Shown: positions 17,510 to 26,398 of the stretch, one piece after another
Layout of the letters: each line of letters begins with the position of its first letter
Position numbering within the stretch: the stretch's first letter is position 1
The notes under the pieces: generated by a model
The model's database searches: none
What the model saw: only the letters and a program-made list of their open reading frames with translations
What the model was told of the DNA's origin: nothing
Program-made: the position numbers and the translations under genes
Virus record (IMG/VR): IMGVR_UViG_3300021963_000001
Coordinates: 85,107-149,106 of that record
Origin: a virus
Length of the DNA stretch: 64,000 bases
Strand: one strand, 5' to 3'

Positions 17510-17922
17510 TACATATCCTTTCTGAACAAAAAGGCTTCTGTTGGACTTACTACTGGTTCTTGCTCGTTGGTGCCGGGCAAAGCCAATTCCATGGCAACAT
17601 GCATGGCCTTCATGGCATATTCAAATTCCGAGTGTCGATCATTGATAATGCCGCAACGAGCGAGAGCGAAATTGATAACGGCCAGCAACTTGCCAGTCTG
17701 AAGCAGACCCAAGAGGGTTCCTAGCTTTTCGGCATTGTCCACGGCTTGGGAGGTGGTTTCCGGCGTCGGCACATCCATTGTGCAACGGATGTCGTCACCT
17801 TCAAGCGTGATGTGGACAGCCAGTTTGACCTCTTTCAAATCTTTTGGGCTGCTAGCAGCATGCTTTTTAGGTGCAGGGGGTCGGCCGCGCTTGGCCTTCC
17901 CAGACTTGTCCAACTTTTCCAT
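17509..17922 (-). CDS. Hypothetical protein with AT-hook-like N-terminus
   Basis: 137 residues. ATG 17922 follows GGAGGG. The basic N-terminus includes KRGRPPAPKK, an AT-hook-like motif. The remainder is alpha/beta with no recognised family. The first 88 nt overlap the 3' end of the upstream gene. Confidence 0.72.
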   Translation of the reverse strand: MEKLDKSGKAKRGRPPAPKKHAASSPKDLKEVKLAVHITLEGDDIRCTMDVPTPETTSQAVDNAEKLGTLLGLLQTGKLLAVINFALARCGIINDRHSEFEYAMKAMHVAMELALPGTNEQEPVVSPTEAFLFRKDM

Positions 17923-18239
17923 TCGTAACCCTCCTCACGCACAGGCAACTCCTCTGGGATCATTCCCCCATATACGAGGAGTTGGGACCATGGATCGACA
18001 GATTCAGAAATCGCAGCAGCAAGCCTAAGTTCCACCCATCCTTTGTCGGCAATCCGGGCACCCACGCCGGTTAACTTGCGAAGAAGATCAGACGCAGTCT
18101 GGAGACCGTCTTCACCAGGGATAGCCGGAGTGGTTGGCATGCGGTATGGCTGATTCTTGGTGGCCAAAAATTTGATCTCTTGGTTGCCACCAAAGGGGAC
18201 GCAGGCCACGACCAGCCCGATCTTTAGGTCACAGGACAT
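17835..18239 (-). CDS. Hypothetical protein, possibly NUDIX-like fold
   Basis: 134 residues. The order of elements (GLVVACVPFGG...FLATKN...PTTPAIPGEDGLQTASDLLRKLTG) loosely recalls NUDIX proteins, but the NUDIX box is not visible. The 3' end overlaps the next gene by 88 nt, long for this genome. The reading frame could therefore end differently if the sequence has an error. Confidence 0.6.
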   Translation of the reverse strand: MSCDLKIGLVVACVPFGGNQEIKFLATKNQPYRMPTTPAIPGEDGLQTASDLLRKLTGVGARIADKGWVELRLAAAISESVDPWSQLLVYGGMIPEELPVREEGYEWKSWTSLGRPSAADPLHLKSMLLAAQKI

Positions 18240-19308
18240 AGGACACCCCCAAGGTTTCGCAAATCTTTTGGGCGGCAGTTTCCCAGGAGAGTTTTTTGGC
18301 TGTGTCGATGCCGACTTCGTTCAAACTCATGACGCCTTCCTTCCGTAGACGATGCATGGTTTTCATGCCGTTTGCCAAAGCCTCGATGGTTAATTGTGTG
18401 AGTTGGTGCCAATTTCCGTTGCCGAAAAACCATTTGCCATCCCAGGCTTTTTCTTTGCCGCCGACAGGAACAAGTATGGAGTTCTCGCCATTGAGGTAAT
18501 CGGTATGGGCGGTCACCGGGGTGGCAATCACATGTCGCCCCATAGACAGAAGCTCAAGTGCCTCTAGATTCCAACCTTCCCCGCGACTGGGAAAGACTCC
18601 GCAGTGACAGGTGGCAAAAAGATCAGCGACTTCTTTGTGGGTCTGCAATCGCATGGGGATGCGAATCTTGCTTCCAAGCAGCGATTTCTTGTAGTAGTCC
18701 ACCCATTCGTTTGTTTCTTCCGGCGACAAGAAGGGGTTGTCGCACAGCATGACCAATTCCACATCATCATCGGGGCCGAAAGCCCGCATGAAAGCCTGGA
18801 GAAGGACATCGTGACCCTTGCGAATTTCCCATTTCCCAGCGTTGATAAACCGAGTAGGGCCGCCAACAGGCAAGGGTTTCTCGGCGAATACTTCGCGATC
18901 AACACCGCAATGGATTGTTTCAATTTGACTGGTCACGCCGTTTTTGCGCATGACCTCCTTGGCCCAGTTCCCAAAGGCAAAAACATAATCCATTTGATTG
19001 AGTTGGTAGACTTCTTCCAGCTTCAGCGTGTCCAGCTCAAAGAATGTGGCTGCGGAACGCTTGCCGCGGGTAGGATGTTGCGCCAAATCCCAAGCATGCC
19101 ATAGACGAAAAGATGGCGTGTGAGCGTTGTAAAATTTGGCCCGCTCCGAAGCTTTTTGAAAAAGCTCAAGCTCGTCGCTTGGGACAACAGCATTGCCAAT
19201 AGGAAACAGAGACGGTTCAGTCCCGATTTTGTGAAATGCTTTTACCAAATTTCGGCCAACAGTTCCGTAACCCAAATCGTTGACGGGCGTGCAGACATTG
19301 ATCGCCAT
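18229..19308 (-). CDS. Glycosyltransferase family 4-like
   Basis: 359 residues from ATG 19308 with GGAGG upstream, overlapping the previous stop as TGATG. N-terminal MAINVCTPVNDLGYGTVGRNLV is a GT-B fold donor-loop pattern. The C-terminal half has GKWEIRKGHDVLLQAF, GVFPSRGEGWNLEALELLSMG and NGENSILVPVG, matching the GT4 nucleotide-sugar-binding E-x7-E region. First product-side member of a three-gene sugar-transfer cluster. Confidence 0.88.
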   Translation of the reverse strand: MAINVCTPVNDLGYGTVGRNLVKAFHKIGTEPSLFPIGNAVVPSDELELFQKASERAKFYNAHTPSFRLWHAWDLAQHPTRGKRSAATFFELDTLKLEEVYQLNQMDYVFAFGNWAKEVMRKNGVTSQIETIHCGVDREVFAEKPLPVGGPTRFINAGKWEIRKGHDVLLQAFMRAFGPDDDVELVMLCDNPFLSPEETNEWVDYYKKSLLGSKIRIPMRLQTHKEVADLFATCHCGVFPSRGEGWNLEALELLSMGRHVIATPVTAHTDYLNGENSILVPVGGKEKAWDGKWFFGNGNWHQLTQLTIEALANGMKTMHRLRKEGVMSLNEVGIDTAKKLSWETAAQKICETLGVSYVL

Positions 19309-20177
19309 CAATTTCCTCCGTGAAAATACTGCTTGCAATTTCCCCAGTAGGGATGGTCGGCTGAGGTTGCATTCCCATAAACGCAGTAATGACTAGTGAA
19401 ATGAATGCCGTGGTTTATATGGACTGATGGGTTTTGACTTTCCCATGTCAGTCGCGTGTGATTTTGTGGTTCGACCAGCCCAGCATTGGTATGGATGGCG
19501 TTGGGGAGGATTGATTCCAGATGGCGAATTGCGTCGTTAAAACGCAAGGTCATTTGATGGAAGGGTTGGTCGTGTTGTTTGCGGGGTTGAAAGCCCTCCC
19601 GACAAACCCCCTGGTAATTCATGTTGGTCATCACTTCCCCGTCAGAAAAAACGGGGAATTTGAAATAGTCCATGGGATAAAGAACATCATGTTCCAAGAA
19701 GGAAACATATTCGTATTTGGCCATTGATCTGGCGGCGTATAAACATTGCAAAATTTGCAGGACTTGATTGAGGTGGGAGAGTGTCTGCGTCCAAGAATAG
19801 ACTTCAGTGAAGGGATTGCCGGGTATCGATTTCCACGGGCAAGTAACGACATCAGCCCCGCAAAAATCGCTGGCTTTTTTGATTGACTCAAGAGATTTCA
19901 AGATGCTAGTTTCGCAGCCCGCAGGATTGTAGGTATAAAAAACCCCCAATCTTGTGGCCGTTCGCTTGGGCAGGGTGACATATTCCCCTTCGGTAACTCT
20001 GAGAGTTTCCTGCTCGTCGCCAATCTGGTAGGCCAGATCAAAAGTTTTGACGGTGCCTGGCTGGGGGTCGCCAAAGACATGATTCCCGACCCGGAAAAAC
20101 AACAGGCCTTCCTTGACCAAGAACTTGACCGTATCAGTGACATCGCGTTGACCGTAAGTTGCCCTAAGAATTTTCAT
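19308..20177 (-). CDS. Glycosyltransferase-like protein with N-terminal small domain
   Basis: 289 residues from ATG 20177 (TGATG overlap). The first about 75 residues form a small beta domain (KILRATYGQRDVTDTVKFLV). The rest resembles a GT-A type fold, with LGVFYTYNPAG and an acidic metal-binding-like YVSFLEHDVLYPMDYF. His-rich stretches near the C-terminus may be catalytic or structural. Lies between the GT4-like and GT2-like genes. Confidence 0.7.
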   Translation of the reverse strand: MKILRATYGQRDVTDTVKFLVKEGLLFFRVGNHVFGDPQPGTVKTFDLAYQIGDEQETLRVTEGEYVTLPKRTATRLGVFYTYNPAGCETSILKSLESIKKASDFCGADVVTCPWKSIPGNPFTEVYSWTQTLSHLNQVLQILQCLYAARSMAKYEYVSFLEHDVLYPMDYFKFPVFSDGEVMTNMNYQGVCREGFQPRKQHDQPFHQMTLRFNDAIRHLESILPNAIHTNAGLVEPQNHTRLTWESQNPSVHINHGIHFTSHYCVYGNATSADHPYWGNCKQYFHGGN

Positions 20178-20908
20178 CAGGCGCCCTCGCCTGCTTTTTT
20201 GAGATGGCAATAATCCTGCGCCCAATGAGTTTGCAGTACGATCTCGCCTGTCCTGAGCCGCCCCTCCTGATTCTTCTGGGAGACATATTCCTTGACGGAA
20301 TGGCTGACAGAATCGTTGTCCCATTTACTAACGTGGTAATTCCCAGTGACGTCCCAGCGGTAAATGTAAAAATAGTCAGACTGGGGTATTTCGGTGCTGA
20401 AGTGGCCGTATTCCTTGTAGAGGTCGTAGATCAGTTTCCGATCCACATTCATCCGATCCACTTCCTCGTAGCCACCGACCCCCCAAAAGGTATCCCGGTG
20501 AATGGCTAAGCAAGAGTGAAAAAGGTTGTAGGCCGGCTCGACTAAATTTTCCGCCGACAGGTAGAAGGCATTCCAGGTGTGGAACAAGCCATTTTTGAGG
20601 CGTTCAATGCTGTAGGAAAGCCGGTGGGGCAAAAAGATGTCGTCATCGTCCCAGACACACAGCACTTCTCCTGTCGCCGCCTTGGCTGTCAGATTGAACT
20701 TGCGGCCCAGACAACAGACCTCTTCAGGCAGATTGACAATGCGAACCTGGGGATGATCAAAGATTAGCTTTTGTGAGGGGAGATCGTTGACAATAACCAA
20801 TTCCTTCTCGCCCAAGTAATCTTGGATAAGAAAGGAATGGATGGCCTCCTCTAAGCATTCGGGACGGCCGTAGGTTGGGCAAAGACAACTGACCTTGGGC
20901 AAACTCAC
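20177..20908 (-). CDS. Glycosyltransferase family 2-like
   Basis: 243 residues. Classic GT2 N-terminus (VSCLCPTYGRPECLEEAIHSFLIQDY) and a DxD-type metal site at ATGEVLCVWDDDDIFLPHRL, then GGYEEVDRMNVDRKL. Soluble; no membrane anchor. First gene of the coupled three-gene cluster. The product may modify virion proteins or DNA; not determinable here. Confidence 0.88.
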   Translation of the reverse strand: MSLPKVSCLCPTYGRPECLEEAIHSFLIQDYLGEKELVIVNDLPSQKLIFDHPQVRIVNLPEEVCCLGRKFNLTAKAATGEVLCVWDDDDIFLPHRLSYSIERLKNGLFHTWNAFYLSAENLVEPAYNLFHSCLAIHRDTFWGVGGYEEVDRMNVDRKLIYDLYKEYGHFSTEIPQSDYFYIYRWDVTGNYHVSKWDNDSVSHSVKEYVSQKNQEGRLRTGEIVLQTHWAQDYCHLKKAGEGA

Positions 20909-20973
20909 AGATTGTTCCTGTCAGGAGAAATATAATGTCTCTGACAGAATGATAGATAGGATGCTACAAAGGA

Positions 20974-21153
20974 TCAATTATCATTTTTGTTTGGAATTTC
21001 AATCACGCGGACATTGCGATAACCTTCCTGGATGTAGTCATCGGCCCGCTTCCAGGCTTTTTGCCAACCCATACCCCGATCTGGAAAAGACGCCAGCTTG
21101 ACAGACCGGCGTTTTTCTGGGGGCGTCCCGTGTACCTCGTACACAGCAGACAT
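20974..21153 (-). CDS. Small hypothetical protein (59 aa)
   Basis: Basic, compact protein with no recognised family (MSAVYEVHGTPPEKRRSVKL at the N-terminus; a Trp-rich centre GWQKAWKRADDY). Start ATG 21153, preceded by a weak GGCGGG site. It fills the otherwise empty gap upstream of the GT2 gene. Confidence 0.6.
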   Translation of the reverse strand: MSAVYEVHGTPPEKRRSVKLASFPDRGMGWQKAWKRADDYIQEGYRNVRVIEIPNKNDN

Positions 21154-21169
21154 GGGTCACCCGCCTTTT

Positions 21170-21499
21170 TTAGATTTTGGCAGTTTCTTCAGCTTGTTTT
21201 TCTAGCTTGTGAAACTGGCGGCTGTGATTCCGAACATTGATGTTTATTTCGGCCATGTTTTGGGCCAACATGTCCTGATTTCGGACGAGAAGGTCCTGAT
21301 TACGGACAATCAGGTCTTGGTTGTCGGAGATTTTCTCGACCGCCCCGCTGATCTTGTCGAGGAATTGAATGTGACGATTGGCGACAGGAAGTAAAATCTT
21401 ATCGGCAGCCCAGTTAACTGACCGATAAAGCGCCCATCCACAAATGGCAAGCAGGGTGATCGGAAGGCCAAAACGCTCAAGAATAACTAGATAATCCAT
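21170..21499 (-). CDS. Membrane protein with coiled-coil repeat
   Basis: 109 residues from ATG 21499, GGAGG 8 nt upstream. One N-terminal membrane segment (FGLPITLLAICGWALY). Then a heptad-like repeat of the form NQDLIVRNQDLLVRNQDMLAQN, about residues 60-82. A holin-like or spanin-like role is possible but not supported by more than topology. Confidence 0.75.
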   Translation of the reverse strand: MDYLVILERFGLPITLLAICGWALYRSVNWAADKILLPVANRHIQFLDKISGAVEKISDNQDLIVRNQDLLVRNQDMLAQNMAEININVRNHSRQFHKLEKQAEETAKI

Positions 21500-21551
21500 G
21501 GCCAAGCCTCCGACGGTGCCAGGTAGGGATTGCCTACCCAGCAATACACCG

Positions 21552-21827
21552 TCAGCTTGCCGTAACCCCCTTCAAAATGGAGGTTTGCAGCCAGCCACGA
21601 ATGAGCATGTTTTCCATGCATTGGGCGACTTCTTTCGCCCCTCCCCGGATGGGTCCGTCATCCGGATGTTTCTTAACCCAGGACAGCACAATGTCGGCCA
21701 TTTGGCGGGCAGAAACCGGACCTTCAGGCATGAGACTATAGATCAGACTTTCCGTCGGAGTGTCGAATCTGGTCGATGGTCTCTTGGCCGACTTCACGAA
21801 ATACACGGTCTGGTTCAGGCTCATCAT
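21552..21827 (-). CDS. Hypothetical protein
   Basis: 91 residues; the double ATG start has GGAGG upstream. Its 5' end overlaps the DUF5522-like gene by 92 nt in another frame. No family recognised. Confidence 0.68.
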   Translation of the reverse strand: MMSLNQTVYFVKSAKRPSTRFDTPTESLIYSLMPEGPVSARQMADIVLSWVKKHPDDGPIRGGAKEVAQCMENMLIRGWLQTSILKGVTAS

Positions 21828-21969
21828 CTATCCTCCTACCCATATTGACCGGGTAAGGGCAGTGACGGCACCCGCCATGACAACATTTTCCGCGACTTAG
21901 GAGGTAAGTCCTTGTCAGAACATAACTTCCGTTTTCAATATAATAATCGCGGCCTTCTACTAAGTTCAC
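21736..21969 (-). CDS. DUF5522-like Cys-rich small protein
   Basis: 77 residues from GTG 21969, overlapping the previous stop as GTGA. The core (DYYIENGSYVLTRTYLLSRGKCCHGGCRHCPY) follows the DUF5522 signature, with its Cys cluster CC-x3-C-x2-C. A metal site is likely. Function unknown. Confidence 0.75.
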   Translation of the reverse strand: MNLVEGRDYYIENGSYVLTRTYLLSRGKCCHGGCRHCPYPVNMGRRIDDEPEPDRVFREVGQETIDQIRHSDGKSDL

Positions 21970-22322
21970 GAAAGCGTCAACAGATAGAGTGTTTTGTAAG
22001 ACAAAGCTAGGGCGTTGTCGATAATGTTTTGATGGTAGCTTTGCACCCCAGGAATCATTTGCGGTGCAGCCTTCAGGATAGCGCAAAACTCTTTCAGGTA
22101 GGCTGAAAAATCCACATTGGCCGGGACATTCATTGGCGCATCCAGGTTCAAGATGCCATATTCGCCCTGGATCACTTCGGCCAGCTCATCAGCAATAGCC
22201 AGAATGCCATCATAAAACTCGTTAGATGCTTTGTGTGCCGCAAAAGAACGGGTCGCCAAATGAAAATGGTGAGCAACCTGCCTAGCTTCAAATAACTTAT
22301 GAATCAGGGTGGAGAAATCCAT
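21966..22322 (-). CDS. Helical phage protein, DUF5856-like
   Basis: 118 residues. The N-terminus (LIHKLFEARQVAHHFHLATRSFAAHKASNEFYDGI) resembles the ferritin-like DUF5856 proteins of T4-like phages as I recall them. His and Glu residues are spaced as in a helical bundle. Role unknown. Confidence 0.75.
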   Translation of the reverse strand: MDFSTLIHKLFEARQVAHHFHLATRSFAAHKASNEFYDGILAIADELAEVIQGEYGILNLDAPMNVPANVDFSAYLKEFCAILKAAPQMIPGVQSYHQNIIDNALALSYKTLYLLTLS

Positions 22323-22337
22323 GGGATTAAACCTCTT

Positions 22338-22604
22338 TTATTGAATGCTGTCGCCGAGAAAGAATTTACCAATAGAGGTAGCGGCGGGTGGGTTGGTCTG
22401 CTTGATACTGACTTGCGACGCAGTAGGAGTCTCTACTCCGCTAGGCATAACGGAATAGTCAGCACCGAAAGCGACCTTTTTGAGGATTTGCTTTTGCTCG
22501 GCATAGAACTGCTCGGTAATGACCTGAGTGTTCTGGGTGAGCGCACCCGACCCGTGGGGAACCATCTGGCCGGAAACAACAGGATTGCCGTAAAGATCGG
22601 GCAT
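22338..22604 (-). CDS. Hypothetical protein
   Basis: 88 residues, low complexity, Gln/Thr/Pro-rich, with a central helix (EQFYAEQKQILKKVAFG). No family recognised. Confidence 0.7.
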   Translation of the reverse strand: MPDLYGNPVVSGQMVPHGSGALTQNTQVITEQFYAEQKQILKKVAFGADYSVMPSGVETPTASQVSIKQTNPPAATSIGKFFLGDSIQ

Positions 22605-22664
22605 TTTTTGATCCTCGGGGGGTGTAAACCGTAAGGTAATACACCACCCCCAAGGACTGAAAAA

Positions 22665-22958
22665 TTAAACGGCTGCCTTGCTTTTAACCAGATCAGTTTT
22701 GATTAGGTTGAGTCGTCCTATCAGTGTGTTCAGCGCAGCGATATCAATTGGCTTGCCGTGTTTCCTTTTTAGTTTCTTGAGCTTTACCCCCAAAGTTCGA
22801 TAGGATGAAGCCCTAGACAAAACAATTTCTTTAGCCATCATTGGCGCATTTTTTGTCTTTGCCAGAGCCTTCATTTTATCGACAACTTCTGAGACAGTAT
22901 TGCTAGTTTCCCAGGCAAGAACAAATTCTTCGGGCGAAATCTTGTAATCAGTCTTCAT
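22665..22958 (-). CDS. Basic helical hypothetical protein
   Basis: 97 residues from ATG 22958 with GGAGG upstream; the longer frame upstream has no ribosome site. Lys-rich in its second half (LKKLKRKHGKP), so possibly nucleic-acid binding. First gene after the DUF932 terminator. Confidence 0.75.
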   Translation of the reverse strand: MKTDYKISPEEFVLAWETSNTVSEVVDKMKALAKTKNAPMMAKEIVLSRASSYRTLGVKLKKLKRKHGKPIDIAALNTLIGRLNLIKTDLVKSKAAV

Positions 22959-23133
22959 ATCCCACCTCCGTAGTAAAAACCTCCCACTCCAACATTCGAT
23001 TACGACAAAAATCCTATTGATGAACACCATCAATAATTTTTATCGCCAATTTAGCATCAAGAGTTTTTGACCAATCGTCAAGGGGTGACTTGTATTTAAT
23101 AAGATTATATCTTTTGTTATAATAAAGTATAAA

Positions 23134-23158
23134 GCCCGCCAGAATTACTCTGGCGGGC
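23134..23158 (-). terminator. Terminator after DUF932 gene
   Basis: Perfect 10-bp stem GCCCGCCAGA / TCTGGCGGGC with a 5-nt loop, followed on the minus strand by TTTATACTTT. Confidence 0.88.
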
Positions 23159-23189
23159 AATTGCATTTTAGTGACTTGCCGACCGGATA

Positions 23190-24374
23190 TTAAACAGCAA
23201 GCCCCAAAACTTTATCCACAGCTTCAGAACGCATGGCTTTTGCTCTGGCCTTTAGGTTGTCCCAATCATTGAGACTAAGTCCGGCCAAGCGACCTCCGAT
23301 AGTATCGAAAGCGTACCATTGCTCGTTACTTAGACTTTGTCCGGCGCGAGTGAAGGCATTCACCACCCCAAACAAAGTATTCTTGGAAGAATCTGCCGCC
23401 AAAACTTCTTCCTGGTAAGCAGCCAAGACCTTAGACATCGGTTCTTTGGTGACTTTAAACTCCTGAGCCAGAGCGGCGAAAACCGGATAGATGGAACCAC
23501 TATCCCATTTCTTGGATCGTGTTTCCAACAACTGACCAATACCGCGAGGCAGGAGGGGGATTTGAGTCTCCAAGTTGCCTCGGATGGCGACATAGAGAAC
23601 TTCGTAATCTGGCTGGCCGTTGTGGCGCATCTTGAGGGCAATGCCCTTGGTTTGATCCCAGATGCAACCATTTTGGCAGATAGCCCTAAAAACTGACGGC
23701 AACGAGGAAAGGTGTCGCAGGCCAATCTCGGAATTGCCAACGGAGAGCATCCCGCCGTAGTCGCTATCTGATTCTTTCCGGATAGAATCGGGAATAAGGA
23801 CATTGCCATAAATGGTGTCGGCATCTCCTCTCCAATGCGAAAGAAGGCCGTTGGGGATGATTTCTTTGAGGGTTTTCAACAGCCACTCATTATCAACTTC
23901 CATGTAGCGTTCGCTCAAAACGGCACGGAGAGTGCCGTCTTCACGGGTGCGCCAAAGAAGATTCTTTTCCTGATTGAGGTGGCGAAGACCATTCTCTATC
24001 ACTCGCACAAGAACTTCATGATCTTGTGGGTCTTTGCTGCCGTACAATTTGGTTGGCAGGAAATTGCCGACCCCAGCCCAGCGGGCCATCTGATTAAGAG
24101 CGTGAGAAGTCGGACGGAACTCTTTGCCTGAATCATGGTCTCGGATGACCATGTTTCCAATGCTGTCCAGGCTAGGACGAAACTGAGAGACAGGCGCCTC
24201 AAAGTCCACATTTTTGGACCGGCCCTCATAGAGCTTTTCCAAGCCCTGGTCAAAGGTGATGCATTTGTCCAACCATTTTCGGCTGACATTCTTGAAGCCG
24301 TCTTTGCTTCCCATTTCTTGGTTCTGGTGAACAAAATCGCCATTTTTACCGCTGCCAACAAGTGTATCGCTCAT
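23190..24374 (-). CDS. DUF932-family protein
   Basis: 394 residues. Organisation typical of the phage/plasmid DUF932 (TIGR03299) family: a central block with REDGTLRAVLSERYMEVDN, a middle LIPDSIRKES...MLSVGNSEIG, and a helical C-terminus ending in a Lys/Arg-rich segment. Family function is not established. It is an independent transcription unit, with a sigma70-like promoter at 24435-24464 and a terminator at 23134-23158. Confidence 0.85.
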   Translation of the reverse strand: MSDTLVGSGKNGDFVHQNQEMGSKDGFKNVSRKWLDKCITFDQGLEKLYEGRSKNVDFEAPVSQFRPSLDSIGNMVIRDHDSGKEFRPTSHALNQMARWAGVGNFLPTKLYGSKDPQDHEVLVRVIENGLRHLNQEKNLLWRTREDGTLRAVLSERYMEVDNEWLLKTLKEIIPNGLLSHWRGDADTIYGNVLIPDSIRKESDSDYGGMLSVGNSEIGLRHLSSLPSVFRAICQNGCIWDQTKGIALKMRHNGQPDYEVLYVAIRGNLETQIPLLPRGIGQLLETRSKKWDSGSIYPVFAALAQEFKVTKEPMSKVLAAYQEEVLAADSSKNTLFGVVNAFTRAGQSLSNEQWYAFDTIGGRLAGLSLNDWDNLKARAKAMRSEAVDKVLGLAV

Positions 24375-24434
24375 CTTGAACCTTGCTCCACTTATCCCAC
24401 TCTTGACGGTTGCTCCAATGCTTCCGCCTCACAC

Positions 24435-24464
24435 ATACTATGACAACCCATACAGACTTGACAA
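24435..24464 (-). promoter_or_regulatory. Sigma70-like promoter for the DUF932 gene
   Basis: Minus strand TTGTCA, an 18-nt spacer and TAGTAT, about 60 nt before the start codon. It lies between the upstream terminator and the gene. Confidence 0.65.
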
Positions 24465-24510
24465 TAGGATTTTACTAATTTTGTTTGTTTGGCTAAATAA
24501 TCGAATTATT

Positions 24511-24543
24511 AAAAAAGCACCCTCCACCAAAGTGAAGAGTGCT
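24511..24543 (-). terminator. Terminator after sigma-like gene 2
   Basis: A 12-bp stem AGCACTCTTCAC / GTGGAGGGTGCT (with wobble pairs) followed by TTTTTAATAA. Confidence 0.88.
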
Positions 24544-24572
24544 ACGAAGGAGTTTTTCAGTAAAACTACCGC

Positions 24573-25091
24573 CTAAAACTTACCTTTGCTCATCAGTTTC
24601 AAGCGCAACTCGCGAACCTGGCCAAATATCTGATGAATTCTTTGCTTAGATAAGCCGATTTCTCGGACAATATCTATGACATTGTTGCCACGCCTGACCA
24701 TCTCAATTACCTGCCGGTTTTTCTCGCTCAGTCGCCTCATGAGAACTTCAGGTCTATCGTCATATTCTTCTGGATAAAAAACAGCATCGTAATCAGCAAT
24801 ATCATGGGCGGCTTTCTGCTTCCTCTCTTTTTTGTAAACATCCAGAAAAGTCCACCTCAAACACTTAGTCAGATAAGTCAAAAAATTCGTCTTCCGACTA
24901 GCGTCATAGCTCTGCATTGCCCGCCAAAGAGCAATTCCAGCAATGTGAACAGCTTCTTCTTTTCCGAGCTTGCCGACCCAATTTTGACTGCACTTATGCA
25001 GACAAGCTTCGTATTTTTTGTAATACTCGCTGTACTCTTGGTCGGACACTTCCCGGACTGGCTTGACGCCAATAATGCTTGCTAAACTCAT
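24573..25091 (-). CDS. Phage sigma-70-family-like factor (2 of 3)
   Basis: 172 residues. Region 2-like ALWRAMQSYDASRKTNFLTYLTKCLRWTFLDVYKKER. C-terminal region 4-like HTH at about 118-165 (LSEKNRQVIEMVRRGNNVIDIVREIGLSKQRIHQI). Last gene of its operon before the terminator. It could bind promoters of a phage gene class. Confidence 0.8.
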   Translation of the reverse strand: MSLASIIGVKPVREVSDQEYSEYYKKYEACLHKCSQNWVGKLGKEEAVHIAGIALWRAMQSYDASRKTNFLTYLTKCLRWTFLDVYKKERKQKAAHDIADYDAVFYPEEYDDRPEVLMRRLSEKNRQVIEMVRRGNNVIDIVREIGLSKQRIHQIFGQVRELRLKLMSKGKF

Positions 25092-25420
25092 TACTCGCCT
25101 CCTTTCGCAATCACAGGAGAGGGGGCGGTGTGACCAAATTGTTTGACAGCGGCGTGATACCCCTCGACATATCCGGTGGCGTGATCTGAATTGCCAGATT
25201 TTAAAAGGGCGTCGCGGTAACCATCTTCGTAGCTAGGCTTGGAGCGGATTTCTGCCAACTCATCATTGAGCAGTTGGCCTCGCTGTTTTTCTATGTTGTA
25301 GCTGGCCTCCAACGCCTGGAGCCTATATTGCATGTGCTGACGCGGGGGAATGGTAAAAAACCAAAGGCATGTCGCCCATCCCAGCACGCCAACAAGAATC
25401 AATATGTTTTTCAGACTCAC
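25091..25420 (-). CDS. Small membrane protein
   Basis: 109 residues. One N-terminal membrane segment (ILILVGVLGWATCLWFF), a coiled-coil-like middle, then two short GY-DAL / GYVEGYHAAV motifs. A spanin or lysis accessory is conceivable but unsupported. Confidence 0.72.
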   Translation of the reverse strand: MSLKNILILVGVLGWATCLWFFTIPPRQHMQYRLQALEASYNIEKQRGQLLNDELAEIRSKPSYEDGYRDALLKSGNSDHATGYVEGYHAAVKQFGHTAPSPVIAKGGE

Positions 25421-25848
25421 GGCCTATTCTCCACCTTTTTCAACAACCACCGACAATCCCCCACCACATCTGCATTCCAGCTACGAAAGCTAAACAAATG
25501 ACCCAGGGATAGGTGGCAAATTGGACAAAGCGTGATCAGATTATTCTGATCCAGCTCAAGTTCGGGTTTCAGGTGGAACGGTTCCACATGATGGACCTGA
25601 ACCTGTTTCAACCTTCCGCAACCTGAGCAGGCCGGGAAAAGTTCTAGGTGTCTTTTTCTGACTCCGGGCCATTGCGGCGACCTTGGTTGTGCGCCATAGA
25701 CATCTGGAGCGTCCAAAGCCCCCAGCATGTTGATCAATAAATCGGTTAACTGATCCAATGTTTGAGCAGAAACAACAACAGGCCTCCCTTCGTTGTCGCC
25801 AACAAAAAAAAGCCCGTCATCGCCCAAGCAAACACGGTACAAAATCAC
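25417..25848 (-). CDS. HNH endonuclease
   Basis: 143 residues. C-terminal HNH domain: C74-x2-C77, H86-H87, N102/N103, C108-x2-C111-H112, with a zinc-stabilised betabeta-alpha layout. About 70 N-terminal residues have no recognised domain. Freestanding, not within an intron that I can see. It may be a homing or packaging-associated nuclease. Confidence 0.85.
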   Translation of the reverse strand: MILYRVCLGDDGLFFVGDNEGRPVVVSAQTLDQLTDLLINMLGALDAPDVYGAQPRSPQWPGVRKRHLELFPACSGCGRLKQVQVHHVEPFHLKPELELDQNNLITLCPICHLSLGHLFSFRSWNADVVGDCRWLLKKVENRP

Positions 25849-26393
25849 TCACCAAGTGAATTACGCAAATCACGCAGAGCTTTTTCGATCAAGGACAAAG
25901 TTTCAGTCAGGGTGCTGCCCTTGGACTTCTCTTTTTTCTTGCTGGCGCGTGGATGCGCATCAGGCAACAGATCGTTGTCCTGCTTATAGTTGGGGTTGGA
26001 CGGCCTGCCGTTTCGCAGCAAATAAAGAAACGCCTTAATTCGATTCAGGCCCCAACGAGTCCTGTCCATGCCTGGCGCATGACTGGTGCTAAAAGCACCG
26101 GCTCCTCGACGGAAGACCGATTTCAGCATGGCCATATTGGCTTTAAACTTGGGATTTTTTGCGTTGTGTTCTTCCATCAGCTTGCGGATTTTCTTTTCCG
26201 TTTCCGCAGAAACTTCAATGGAATCATTAGGCTTAGAAGCAGAGTCTTTGGGATTTTTCTTGCTTCCACGCTTTCTTTCGTCTGGTTTTGCTGGTTTTTT
26301 TCTGGGGTCATTTTTATTTGGTCTGCCATATTGCAAAGCCTTAGCAATTTCTTCGTCCACAACGATTCTCCTGTTGTTAGTGATTTGACTCAA
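25845..26393 (-). CDS. Phage protein, DUF5824-like pattern
   Basis: 182 residues, very basic N-terminal third. The core (MLKSVFRRGAGAFSTSHAPGMDRTRWGLNRIKAFLYLLRNGRP) matches conserved phage proteins that I associate with DUF5824. First gene of an operon with a sigma70-like promoter at 26399-26428. Confidence 0.78.
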   Translation of the reverse strand: MSQITNNRRIVVDEEIAKALQYGRPNKNDPRKKPAKPDERKRGSKKNPKDSASKPNDSIEVSAETEKKIRKLMEEHNAKNPKFKANMAMLKSVFRRGAGAFSTSHAPGMDRTRWGLNRIKAFLYLLRNGRPSNPNYKQDNDLLPDAHPRASKKKEKSKGSTLTETLSLIEKALRDLRNSLGE

Positions 26394-26398
26394 AATAA

